Below are positions 1 to 7,930 of a stretch of 64,000 bases of DNA, one piece after another. This DNA is from Schlegelella aquatica (GTDB lineage Bacteria; Pseudomonadota; Gammaproteobacteria; Burkholderiales; Burkholderiaceae_C), in assembly GCF_026013905.1 (NCBI RefSeq), contig NZ_CP110257.1, positions 558,001 through 622,000 on the forward strand, given 5' to 3'. Position 1 is the first letter of the stretch, and each line of letters starts with the position of its first letter. A model generated the notes under the pieces. The model made no database searches, was not told where the DNA came from, and saw only the letters and a list, made by a program, of their open reading frames with translations. A program made the translations under genes and the position numbers.

Positions 1-104
1 ATTGCCGGGCCCGACCTGCCGCCTGGGGCGCGGAACTGTTGCTTTTAGGGGAAGCTCTCTAGAAATAGCGGGGTCGGGTTCGCTGAAGCGGCCTGCATTT
101 CTGC

Positions 105-132
105 AAAATAGAACGATCGTTCGTTCTATTTT
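105..132. promoter_or_regulatory. Probable operator of the TetR-family regulator
   Basis: Two perfect 12-bp arms (105-116 and 121-132) are separated by TCGT. The centre GAACGATCGTTC (111-122) is itself a palindrome. The site ends 10 bp before the GTG start of the TetR-type regulator, the usual place for an autoregulatory operator of that family. It could also serve a gene to the left of the window. Binding by this particular protein is inferred from position and symmetry. Confidence 0.75.
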
Positions 133-142
133 TGGGCCCACC

Positions 143-841
143 GTGAGTGCCACTCCCCAACCCAAGCCCGCGCGACACCTGCAGAAGGGTCAGCAGACCC
201 GTGCCGCCATCCTGGAGGCGGCGCTGCGGCTCGCCTCGCAGGTCGGACTGGAGGGCTTGTCCATCGGCGCGCTCGCCGAGGTCATGGGCATGAGCAAGTC
301 GGGCGTGTTCGCCCACTTCGGCTCGCGCGAGGAACTCCAGATCTCCGTCATCCGTGAGTATCACGCGAAGTTCGAGGAAGAGGTGTTTTTCCCTGCCATC
401 CTCGAGCCTCGCGGCCTGCCCCGGCTGCGCGCCTTGTTCGAGCGCTGGGTGCGGCGCGTCTCGGTCGAGATCGACTCCGGCTGCATCTACATCAGCGGGG
501 CCGTCGAGTTCGACGACCGCCCCGGCCCCGTGCGCGATGCGCTGGCGGAGATGGTGCGCGCGTGGCATCGCGCGATGGGGCGCGCCATCAGCATTTCGAT
601 CGAAGAGGGGCATCTGCGCCCCGACACCGATCCCTTGCAGATGCTGTTCGAGATCCATGGCCTCATCCTGGCGCTGCACCACGACGCGCGCTTCTTGCGC
701 TCCGCGGGAGCGCTCGACCGGGCTCGCAAGGGGTTCGAGTCGGTGATCGCGCGCCATGCCACGGACAAGGCCCCCCCGATCCGACCGCCTGCGGCCCCCG
801 TGGCGCGCAAGGCCACGTCGAAATCCACCTCCTCCCGATAA
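143..841 (+). CDS. TetR/AcrR-family transcriptional regulator, probably of fatty-acid degradation
   Basis: The predicted product has 232 residues. Residues about 16-62 form a TetR helix-turn-helix: TRAAILEAALRLASQVG, then IGALAEVMGMSKSGVFAHFG. The C-terminal ligand/dimer domain follows, and the last 25 residues are Pro/Ala/Lys rich. The GTG at 143 is chosen because the frame upstream of it runs through a perfect inverted repeat that looks like the operator; no strong ribosome site is visible. The gene lies 26 bp before an acyl-CoA dehydrogenase and heads a beta-oxidation cluster. A role like the TetR regulator FadP, proposed for fatty-acid degradation genes in betaproteobacteria, is therefore reasonable, probably with an acyl-CoA as inducer. 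The DNA-binding call is secure; ligand and regulon are inferred. Confidence 0.85.
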   Translation: MSATPQPKPARHLQKGQQTRAAILEAALRLASQVGLEGLSIGALAEVMGMSKSGVFAHFGSREELQISVIREYHAKFEEEVFFPAILEPRGLPRLRALFERWVRRVSVEIDSGCIYISGAVEFDDRPGPVRDALAEMVRAWHRAMGRAISISIEEGHLRPDTDPLQMLFEIHGLILALHHDARFLRSAGALDRARKGFESVIARHATDKAPPIRPPAAPVARKATSKSTSSR

Positions 842-867
842 CCCACCTTCGTCCCAAGGAGCATCCC

Positions 868-2658
868 ATGCCTCAATACACCCCGCCGCTGCGCGACATG
901 CAGTTCGTCCTGCACGAAGTGCTCAACGTCGTCGACGAGTTCAAGCAAATGCCCCGGCACGCCGAGATGGACGCCGACACCGTCAACGCGGTGCTGGAGG
1001 AAGGCGGCAAGTTCGCGGCCCAGGTGGTGTTCCCGCTCAACCAGGTGGGCGACGAGGAAGGCTGCACGCTGGACAAGACCACGCACGAGGTGCGCACGCC
1101 CCAGGGCTTCAAAGAGGCCTACAAGCAGTATGTGGAGGGCGGTTGGCCGGCGCTGTCGTGCGACCCGGAGTTCGGCGGCCAGGGCCTGCCGGTGGTGGTC
1201 AACCAGTGCTTCTACGAGATGCTCAACTCGGCCAACCAGGCGTGGACGATGTACCCCGGCCTGTCGCACGGCGCGTACGAGTGCCTGCACGAGCACGGCA
1301 CGCCTGAGCAGAAGCGCCTGTACCTGCCCAAGCTCACGAGCGGCGAGTGGACGGGCACCATGTGCCTGACCGAGCCGCACTGCGGCACCGACCTGGGCCT
1401 GCTGCGCACCAAGGCCGAGTCGCAGGCCGATGGCACCTACAAGATCACCGGCCAGAAGATCTTCATCTCGGCCGGCGAGCACGACCTGGCCGAGAACATC
1501 GTCCACCTGGTGCTGGCCCGTCTGCCCGACGCGCCGGCCGGCAGCAAGGGCATCTCGCTGTTCGTCGTGCCCAAGTTCCTCATCAACGCCGACGGCTCGC
1601 TCGGCGAGCGCAACAAGATCTACTGCGGCGGCCTGGAGCACAAGATGGGCATCCACGGCAACGCCACTTGCCAGATGATCCTCGACGGCGCGGTCGGCAC
1701 GCTGGTGGGCGAGCCCCACCGCGGCCTGCAGGCGATGTTCGTGATGATGAACGCCGCGCGCCTGGGCGTGGGCATGCAGTCGCTCGGCCTGACCGAAGTG
1801 GCCTACCAGAACGCCGTGGCCTACGCGAAGGACCGCCTGCAGATGCGCTCGCTCTCCGGCCCCAAGGCGCCGGACAAGCCCGCCGACCCGATCATCGTGC
1901 ACCCCGACGTGCGCAAGATGCTGTTGACCGCCCGCGCGTATGCCGAGGGCGGCCGGGCGCTGGCGATCTGGACGGCGCTGCAGATCGACAAGGAGTTGTC
2001 CAGCGGTGACGAGCAGGTGCGCAAGGACTGCGCCGATCTCGTCGCCTTGGTCACGCCCATCGTCAAGGCCTTCCTGACCGACAACGGTTGGATCGCCACC
2101 TCGCACTGCCTGCAGGTGTTCGGCGGCCACGGCTACATCAAGGAATGGGGCATGGAGCAGTACGTGCGCGATGCCCGCATCAACATGATCTACGAGGGCA
2201 CCAACACGATCCAGTCGCTGGACCTGTTGGGCCGCAAGATCCTGGCCGACAACGGCGCCAAGCTGAAGAAGTTCGGCAAGATGGTGCAGGAGTTCGTCGA
2301 GGCCGAAGGCGTCAACGAGAAGATGCAGGAGTTCGTCAACCCGCTGGCGGACCTCGGCGACAAGGTGACCAAGCTCACCACCGAGATCGGCATGAAAGCC
2401 TTCGGCAACCCCGACGAGGTCGGCGCCGCGGCGGTCGATTACTTGCGCGTGTGCGGGCACCTCGTCTTCGCCTACTTCTGGGCCCGCATGGCCAAGGTCG
2501 CGCTCGAGAAGCTCGATTCCGGCGATCCGTTCTACAAGGCCAAGCTGGCCACCGCGCGCTTCTACTTCGCCAAGCTGCTGCCCGAGACGGCCGGATTGAT
2601 CCGCTCCGCCCGCGCGGGTCTCAAGCCGCTGATGGAGATGGAAGAGGCCTTGTTCTGA
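868..2658 (+). CDS. Acyl-CoA dehydrogenase, long form of about 600 residues (DmdC/AcdA-like)
   Basis: This 596-residue flavoprotein catalyses the first, FAD-dependent dehydrogenation of an acyl-CoA thioester. In order it shows the N-terminal helical domain, the middle beta domain with MCLTEPHCGTDLG, and the C-terminal helical domain with the motif YEGTNTIQSLDLLGRK, whose Glu is the catalytic base in this family. About 120 extra C-terminal residues are typical of the long subfamily annotated as acyl-CoA or 3-methylmercaptopropionyl-CoA (DmdC) dehydrogenases. The ATG at 868 has AAGGAG seven bases upstream. The beta-oxidation neighbours favour a general or long-chain acyl-CoA substrate over methylmercaptopropionyl-CoA. 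Exact chain-length preference cannot be read from the sequence. Confidence 0.93.
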   Translation: MPQYTPPLRDMQFVLHEVLNVVDEFKQMPRHAEMDADTVNAVLEEGGKFAAQVVFPLNQVGDEEGCTLDKTTHEVRTPQGFKEAYKQYVEGGWPALSCDPEFGGQGLPVVVNQCFYEMLNSANQAWTMYPGLSHGAYECLHEHGTPEQKRLYLPKLTSGEWTGTMCLTEPHCGTDLGLLRTKAESQADGTYKITGQKIFISAGEHDLAENIVHLVLARLPDAPAGSKGISLFVVPKFLINADGSLGERNKIYCGGLEHKMGIHGNATCQMILDGAVGTLVGEPHRGLQAMFVMMNAARLGVGMQSLGLTEVAYQNAVAYAKDRLQMRSLSGPKAPDKPADPIIVHPDVRKMLLTARAYAEGGRALAIWTALQIDKELSSGDEQVRKDCADLVALVTPIVKAFLTDNGWIATSHCLQVFGGHGYIKEWGMEQYVRDARINMIYEGTNTIQSLDLLGRKILADNGAKLKKFGKMVQEFVEAEGVNEKMQEFVNPLADLGDKVTKLTTEIGMKAFGNPDEVGAAAVDYLRVCGHLVFAYFWARMAKVALEKLDSGDPFYKAKLATARFYFAKLLPETAGLIRSARAGLKPLMEMEEALF

Positions 2659-2758
2659 GCCGCACCCGCCGGCTCGGTCCGCGGCGCGCCGTGCGGTACG
2701 GCGGCGCGCCGCCGCGCACATCACCCCACCCCCTTCACAACCACTCCAAGGAGGCAGC

Positions 2759-3202
2759 ATGAACAAGCAGTCGATCGCGCTGGCGCTGGTGGCCTTTGCC
2801 GCCGCCGCGGGCGCACAGGAGACGCCCGTGGGACTGTGGAAGACCATCGACGACGGCACCAGGAAGGAGAAGTCGCTGGTGCGCATCAGCGAGTCCTCCG
2901 GCGTGCTGACGGGCAAGGTCGAGAAGATCCTCGATCCCGAGGCCAAGCCTGACGCCGTGTGCGAGAAGTGCTCCGACGACCGCAAGAACCAGCCTATCGT
3001 GGGCCTGACGATCATTCGCAATGTGAAGAAGAACGGGGACGATGCCGCGCTGTGGGACGGGGGCGACATCCTCGACCCGAACAACGGCAAGGTGTACCGC
3101 GTGCGCATGAAGCCGGTGGACGGCGGCCGGAGGCTGGAGGTGCGAGGATACATCGGCGCCCCGCTGCTCGGCCGCACGCAGGTGTGGCAACGGGTGGAAT
3201 GA
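2759..3202 (+). CDS. Secreted DUF2147 domain protein
   Basis: This 147-residue protein begins with a signal peptide (MNKQSIALALVAFAAAAGAQ, cleavage likely after AGAQ), so it should be periplasmic. The mature part matches the DUF2147 pattern: GLWKTIDD near the start, a VEKILDP segment, a CEKC pair, and a C-terminal LEVRGYIG-LLGRTQVW strand. The function of DUF2147 is not established; the fold is expected to be a small beta barrel. GGAGG lies 7 bases before the ATG. It sits between the acyl-CoA dehydrogenase and the FadN-type gene in the same direction, so co-expression with beta-oxidation is likely. The paired cysteines could form a disulfide. Confidence 0.85.
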   Translation: MNKQSIALALVAFAAAAGAQETPVGLWKTIDDGTRKEKSLVRISESSGVLTGKVEKILDPEAKPDAVCEKCSDDRKNQPIVGLTIIRNVKKNGDDAALWDGGDILDPNNGKVYRVRMKPVDGGRRLEVRGYIGAPLLGRTQVWQRVE

Positions 3203-3254
3203 ATTGATGCGGCCCGCACCCCCGGGCCGCTGCGTATCCCTGAAGGAGAAATCC

Positions 3255-5639
3255 GTGAGTCGTTTCCAAGTCCGCAAAGTCGCCGTGCTCGGTGCCGGCG
3301 TGATGGGCGCACAGATCGCCGCCCATCTGGTCAACGTCAAGGTGCCGGTCGTGCTGTTCGACCTGCCCGCCAAGGAGGGCCCGAAGAACGGCATCGTCAC
3401 CCGGGCGGTCGAAGGGCTCAAGAAGCTCAAGCCCTCGCCGCTGGGTGTGCCCGAGGACGCGGCGCTCATCCAGCAGGCCAACTACGAGGAGCACCTCGAG
3501 CTCCTGAAAGACTGCGATCTGGTGATCGAGGCGATCGCCGAGCGCATGGACTGGAAGCTGGACCTGTACAAGAAGATCGCGCCCTACGTGGCGCCGCACG
3601 CGATCGTCGCGTCCAACACCTCGGGCCTGTCGATCACGAAGCTGTCCGAAGCGCTGCCGGAGGAGATCAAGCCGCGCTTTTGCGGCATCCACTTCTTCAA
3701 TCCGCCGCGCTACATGTACCTGGTCGAGCTGATCCCGACCCCGGCCACGCGCGCAGACATCCTCGACCAGCTCGAGACTTTCGTGACCACCAGCGTCGGC
3801 AAGGGCGTGGTGCGCGCCAAGGACACGCCCAACTTCATCGCCAACCGCGTGGGCATCGCCGGCATGCTGGCCACCATCATCGAGGCGGAGAAGTTCGGCC
3901 TCAGCTACGACGTGGTGGACGACCTCACGGGCAAGAAGCTCGGCCGCGCCAGCTCCGGCACCTTCCGCACGGCCGACGTGGTGGGCCTGGACACGATGGC
4001 GCACGTCATCAAGACGCTGCAGGACAACCTGGCCGACGATCCGTTCTACCCCACCTACCAGACGCCGCCGGTGCTGGCCAAGCTCATCGAGCAGGGCGCG
4101 CTGGGGCAAAAGAGCGGTGCGGGCTTCTACAAGAAGGTCGGCAAGGACATCCTGCGCCTGGACCCGGCCAAGGGCGAGTACGTCCCCTCCGGTGCCAAGG
4201 CCGACGAGATCATCGGCCGCATCTTGAAGAAGCCGGGGGCGGAACGCTTGAAGCTGCTGCGCGAGTCCAGCAACCCGCAGGCGCAGTTCCTGTGGTCGAT
4301 CTTCCGCGACGGCTTCCACTACTGCGCGGTGCACCTGGAGTCGATCGCCGACAGCGCGCGTGACGTGGACTTCGCCATCCGCTGGGGCTTCGGCTGGAAG
4401 CAGGGGCCCTTCGAGCTGTGGCAGGAGGCCGGCTGGAAGCAGGTCGCCCAGTGGATCCAGGAGGACATCGAGGCCGGCAAGGCGCTCTCGAAGGCGCCGC
4501 TGCCCGCGTGGGTGTTCGACGGCCGCGACGGCGTGCACAGGCCCGAGGGCTCGTGGTCCCCGGCCAAGAAGACCTACGTGCCGCGCAGCGACCTCGCGGT
4601 CTACCGCCGCCAGTTCTTCCCGGAGAACGTGCTCGGCTCGGGCGCGGTGACGCCGCACCAAGCCGGCAAGACGCTGCACGAGGACGACTCGGTGCGCCTG
4701 TGGACGCTGGACGACGAGGTCGTGATCCTCAGCATCAAGACGAAGATGCATGCCATCGGGCCGGGCGTCGTGCAAGGGCTCTTGCAGGCGGTGGACCTGG
4801 CCGAGCGCCAGTACAAGGGTGTGGTGGTCTGGTCGCCGGACGAGCCGTTCTCGGCGGGCGCCGACTTGCAGGCCATGCTGCCCGCCTTCATGGCCGGTGG
4901 CGCCAAGGCGATCGAGCCGGAAGAGAAGAAGCTGCAGGATGCGATGCTGCGCTTGCGCTACGCCAACGTGCCGACGGTGGCCGCGATCCGCGGCATGGCG
5001 CTTGGCGGCGGCTGCGAGCTGGCCGTCTACTGCGCCAAGCGCGTCGCGGCGATGGAAAGCTACATCGGTCTGGTCGAGGTGGGCGTGGGCCTGATCCCCG
5101 GCGCGGGCGGCCTGACCTACATCGCGCGCCGCGCCGCCGAGATGGCCTCGGCCGGCAACGCCGGCGCGGACATCCTCACCTTCGTGAAGGATGGCTTCAC
5201 GAGCGCCGCGATGGCCAAGGTGGGCACGAGCGCGATCGAGTCGCGCAAGCTGGGCTTCCTGCTCGACGACGATGTGATCGTGCCCAACAAGGACGAACTG
5301 CTGTACGTGGCGATCCAGCAGGCCAAGGCGATGTTCGAAAGCGGCTACCGCGCGCCGCTCAAGCGTCTGTTCCCGGTGGCCGGCCGTTCCGGTGTGGCGA
5401 CGATCAAAGGGCAGCTGGTCAACATGCGCGACGGCGGCTTCATCAGCCAGCACGATTTCCACATCGCGAGCCTGATCGCCGACGTGGTGTGCGGCGGCGA
5501 GGTGGAGGCCGGCTCGCTGGTGAGCGAGGAGTACCTGATGGCGCTGGAGCGCAAGCACTTCTGCTCGCTGCTGAACCATCCCAAGACGCAGGAACGCATC
5601 ATGGGCATGCTGCAGACCGGCAAGCCCGTCAGGAACTGA
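3255..5639 (+). CDS. Bifunctional 3-hydroxyacyl-CoA dehydrogenase / enoyl-CoA hydratase (FadN-type order)
   Basis: The 794-residue protein carries out the hydration and the NAD-dependent 3-hydroxyacyl-CoA oxidation of beta-oxidation. The dehydrogenase half comes first: NAD-binding GAGVMGAQIAAHLVN near residue 12, then CGIHFFNPPRYM and the C-terminal 3HCDH domains. The crotonase domain follows from about residue 480, with LGGGCELAVYCAKR and GLIPGAGG. This order is the reverse of E. coli FadB and matches Bacillus FadN-like proteins. The GTG at 3255 is preferred over TTG/ATG at 3204-3209 because GAAGGAGAA precedes it at the right spacing and the Rossmann fold starts directly after it. It lies between the dehydrogenase and thiolase genes on the same strand. 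Confidence 0.93.
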   Translation: MSRFQVRKVAVLGAGVMGAQIAAHLVNVKVPVVLFDLPAKEGPKNGIVTRAVEGLKKLKPSPLGVPEDAALIQQANYEEHLELLKDCDLVIEAIAERMDWKLDLYKKIAPYVAPHAIVASNTSGLSITKLSEALPEEIKPRFCGIHFFNPPRYMYLVELIPTPATRADILDQLETFVTTSVGKGVVRAKDTPNFIANRVGIAGMLATIIEAEKFGLSYDVVDDLTGKKLGRASSGTFRTADVVGLDTMAHVIKTLQDNLADDPFYPTYQTPPVLAKLIEQGALGQKSGAGFYKKVGKDILRLDPAKGEYVPSGAKADEIIGRILKKPGAERLKLLRESSNPQAQFLWSIFRDGFHYCAVHLESIADSARDVDFAIRWGFGWKQGPFELWQEAGWKQVAQWIQEDIEAGKALSKAPLPAWVFDGRDGVHRPEGSWSPAKKTYVPRSDLAVYRRQFFPENVLGSGAVTPHQAGKTLHEDDSVRLWTLDDEVVILSIKTKMHAIGPGVVQGLLQAVDLAERQYKGVVVWSPDEPFSAGADLQAMLPAFMAGGAKAIEPEEKKLQDAMLRLRYANVPTVAAIRGMALGGGCELAVYCAKRVAAMESYIGLVEVGVGLIPGAGGLTYIARRAAEMASAGNAGADILTFVKDGFTSAAMAKVGTSAIESRKLGFLLDDDVIVPNKDELLYVAIQQAKAMFESGYRAPLKRLFPVAGRSGVATIKGQLVNMRDGGFISQHDFHIASLIADVVCGGEVEAGSLVSEEYLMALERKHFCSLLNHPKTQERIMGMLQTGKPVRN

Positions 5640-5649
5640 CCCACCCCGT

Positions 5650-5678
5650 AGCGCCTTCGGCGCTCCCCCTCAAGGGGG
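5650..5678. repeat. Tandem hairpin element between the fadN-type and thiolase genes
   Basis: Two small hairpins lie side by side: AGCGCC-TTC-GGCGCT (5650-5664), then CCCCCT-CA-AGGGGG (5665-5678). The layout and wording resemble the repetitive extragenic palindromes common in Comamonadaceae-type genomes, here followed by a GC-rich stretch to 5720. There is no U tract, so it is not a classical terminator. Only this one clear copy is seen in the window. Confidence 0.5.
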
Positions 5679-5751
5679 CGCCACCGGCGGGCCGGCACGG
5701 TCCGGTCCGCGGTGGCCGCTTGATTGAGGCGACTCAACTGGAGTGAAAGAC

Positions 5752-6954
5752 ATGAGTACCAAACAAGTGCAAGAGGCCTACGTCGTCGCGGCGACGCGCA
5801 CGCCCATCGGCAAGTCGGGCCGCGGCTACTTCAAGAACACCCGCCCGGACGATCTGCTGGTGGCGGCGATCCAAGGCGCGCTCAAGCAGGTGCCGAGCCT
5901 CGACCCGAAAGCGATCGAGGATGCGATCGTCGGCTGCGCGATGCCCGAGGGCGAGCAGGGCCTGAACGTCGCGCGCATCGCAGCGCTGCTGGCGGGCCTG
6001 CCCAACACCGTCGGCGGCGTGACGGTCAACCGCTTCTGCGCCTCGGGCCTGACAGCGGTGCAGATGGCGGCCGACCGCATCCGCGTCGGCGAGGCCGACG
6101 TGATGATCGCCGCCGGCACCGAGTCGATGAGCATGGTGCCGATGAGCGGCAACAAGCCCTCGATGAACCCGGCGATCTTCACGCGCGACGAGAACATCGG
6201 CATCGCCTACGGCATGGGCCTGACGGCCGAGAAGGTGGCCGAGCAGTGGAAGGTCTCGCGCGAGGCGCAGGACGAGTTCGCGCTGCAGTCGCATATGAAG
6301 GCGATCAAGGCGATCGAAGCCGGCGAGTTCCGCGACGAGATCACGCCGGTGGAAGTGGTCGAGCGCCTGCCGAACCTGGCGGACGGCTCGGTCACGGTGC
6401 GCACCCGCACGGTGGACGTGGACGAGGGGCCCCGGCGCGACACCACGGCCGAGGCGCTGGCCAAGCTCAAGCCGGTGTTCGCCGCCAAGGGCTCGGTGAC
6501 GGCGGGCAACAGCTCGCAGACCTCCGATGGCGCGGGCTGCCTGATCCTCGCCTCCGAGCGCGCGATCAAGCAGTACGGCCTCGAGCCGCTCGCGCGTTTC
6601 GTCAGCTTCGCGATCAAGGGCGTGCCGCCGGAGATCATGGGCATCGGCCCGATCGAGGCGATTCCCGCCGCGCTGCGCTATGCGGGCCTGACGAAGGACC
6701 AGCTCGACTGGATCGAACTGAACGAAGCCTTCGCGGCGCAATCGCTGGCCGTGCTCAACACGCTCGACATCGACCGCAGCAAGGTCAACCCGATGGGCGG
6801 CGCGATCGCGCTGGGTCACCCGCTGGGCGCGACCGGCGCGATCCGCTCGGCCACGGTGGTCCATGCGCTGCGCCGCCACAACCTCAAGTACGGCATGGTG
6901 ACGATGTGCGTCGGCACCGGCCAGGGGGCGGCGGGCATCTTCGAACGGGTGTGA
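5752..6954 (+). CDS. fadA: Acetyl-CoA C-acyltransferase (3-ketoacyl-CoA thiolase)
   Basis: This 400-residue thiolase cleaves 3-ketoacyl-CoA with CoA to release acetyl-CoA, the last step of each beta-oxidation round. All catalytic residues are visible: nucleophile Cys96 in VNRFCASGL, His356 in GHPLGATGA, and Cys386 in CVGTGQGAAG. The N-terminus VVAATRTPIGK is typical. The ATG at 5752 is chosen because GGAGTGA lies just upstream; a GTG at 5743 would overlap that ribosome site. It follows the FadN-type gene by 112 bp and presumably forms the beta-oxidation complex with it. A biosynthetic acetoacetyl-CoA thiolase role is less likely given the context. Confidence 0.93.
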   Translation: MSTKQVQEAYVVAATRTPIGKSGRGYFKNTRPDDLLVAAIQGALKQVPSLDPKAIEDAIVGCAMPEGEQGLNVARIAALLAGLPNTVGGVTVNRFCASGLTAVQMAADRIRVGEADVMIAAGTESMSMVPMSGNKPSMNPAIFTRDENIGIAYGMGLTAEKVAEQWKVSREAQDEFALQSHMKAIKAIEAGEFRDEITPVEVVERLPNLADGSVTVRTRTVDVDEGPRRDTTAEALAKLKPVFAAKGSVTAGNSSQTSDGAGCLILASERAIKQYGLEPLARFVSFAIKGVPPEIMGIGPIEAIPAALRYAGLTKDQLDWIELNEAFAAQSLAVLNTLDIDRSKVNPMGGAIALGHPLGATGAIRSATVVHALRRHNLKYGMVTMCVGTGQGAAGIFERV

Positions 6955-6961
6955 CGACGTC

Positions 6962-6987
6962 CGAAGGGCCGCGCCAGCGGCCCTTCG
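6962..6987. terminator. Strong hairpin after the thiolase gene, no U tract
   Basis: Arms CGAAGGGCCGC (6962-6972) and GCGGCCCTTCG (6977-6987) pair perfectly over 11 bp with a GCCA loop, 8 bp after the thiolase stop. The following bases are TGTCTGGGG, so it is not a canonical intrinsic terminator. It may protect the 3' end or act with Rho. Confidence 0.5.
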
Positions 6988-7039
6988 TGTCTGGGGTCCG
7001 GCGCGGGGCGCGGGCCGGCGCGGGCGGCGAGGAGGGCGA

Positions 7040-7930
7040 ATGGAACGCATCGAACTGGACACCCCGGCCGGGGCGACGCTCGCCGTGCGCCTGTTCCGAC
7101 CGGACTCGCAGTCGTGCGACCCGCGCGCCGCCGTCGTGATCGGCCCGGCGATGGGCGTGCGTCAGGACTATTACCGCGAGTTCGCCGCCTGGCTGGCCGA
7201 GCAGGGGTTTCTCGTCGCCACCTTCGACTACCGGGGGGTGGGCGACTCGAGGCCGGCCCGCTGGCAGCGCAGCCTGCGCGGCTTCGAGGCGGATCTGTAC
7301 GACTGGGCGCACGACTACGATGCGGTCGTCGCCGAGGTCGCGCGGCGGGCGGGCCCCGTGCCGCTCTTTCTCGTGGGACACAGCCTGGGGGCGCAACTGC
7401 CCGGGATGCTGACACAGCGCGACCGCATCGCGGGGATGCTGTCGATCGCCGCGGGCAGCGGCTACTGGCGCGACAACGCGCCGCGCGTGCGCCGCGCGGT
7501 GCTGCTGTTCTGGCACGTGATCGTGCCGGTGGCCACCCATTTGTGCGGCTACTTTCCCGGCCGGCGCCTGCGCAAGATCGGCGACATCCCGCGAGGCGTG
7601 ATGCTGCAATGGCGCCGCTGGTGCCTGCACCCCCGCTACCATGTGGGCGCGGAGGGCGAGGCCGTGAGGCGCGCCTTCGAAACGGCGCGTTTTCCGGTGG
7701 TGGCCTGGTCCATCGCCGACGACGAGCTGATGACCGAGCGCGGCACCCGCGCGCTGATGGAGCTGTACGCGGCGGCCCCCAAGCGGCTCGAACGCATCAC
7801 GCCGGCCGATGTCAGCGCCCGTCGCATCGGGCATTTCGGATTCTTTCGCGAGCAGTTCCGCCCGACGCTGTGGATGCGTGCGGTGCAACTGTTCCAATGC
7901 TTTCCCTCACACGGATTGGAGACGACATGA
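7040..7930 (+). CDS. Alpha/beta hydrolase family protein
   Basis: The protein has 296 residues with an alpha/beta-hydrolase core: the nucleophile elbow GHSLG places Ser115, FDYRGVGDS follows strand 4, and a C-terminal RIGHFGFF supplies the probable catalytic His. SIADDELM is a likely site for the acid. No signal peptide is seen, so it is cytoplasmic. The ATG overlaps nothing upstream, but the stop codon overlaps the ATG of the next crotonase gene by 4 nt, indicating translational coupling. Substrate is unknown; esterase or thioesterase activity on acyl compounds would fit the neighbours but is inference. Confidence 0.85.
   Translation: MERIELDTPAGATLAVRLFRPDSQSCDPRAAVVIGPAMGVRQDYYREFAAWLAEQGFLVATFDYRGVGDSRPARWQRSLRGFEADLYDWAHDYDAVVAEVARRAGPVPLFLVGHSLGAQLPGMLTQRDRIAGMLSIAAGSGYWRDNAPRVRRAVLLFWHVIVPVATHLCGYFPGRRLRKIGDIPRGVMLQWRRWCLHPRYHVGAEGEAVRRAFETARFPVVAWSIADDELMTERGTRALMELYAAAPKRLERITPADVSARRIGHFGFFREQFRPTLWMRAVQLFQCFPSHGLETT

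Noticed and set aside
2699..2714. Perfect 16-bp palindrome CGGCGGCGCGCCGCCG after the acyl-CoA dehydrogenase
   Set aside because: No loop and no U tract; such GC palindromes arise easily here, so neither terminator nor operator is claimed.
487..3312. A 941-residue open frame on the minus strand
   Set aside because: It is antisense to the TetR regulator, acyl-CoA dehydrogenase and DUF2147 genes; high GC leaves few stop codons and the translation is His/Arg/Ala rich with no domain.
3012..5579. An 855-residue minus-strand open frame opposite the FadN-type gene
   Set aside because: GC-driven shadow of a clearly real gene; no recognisable domain and unbalanced composition.
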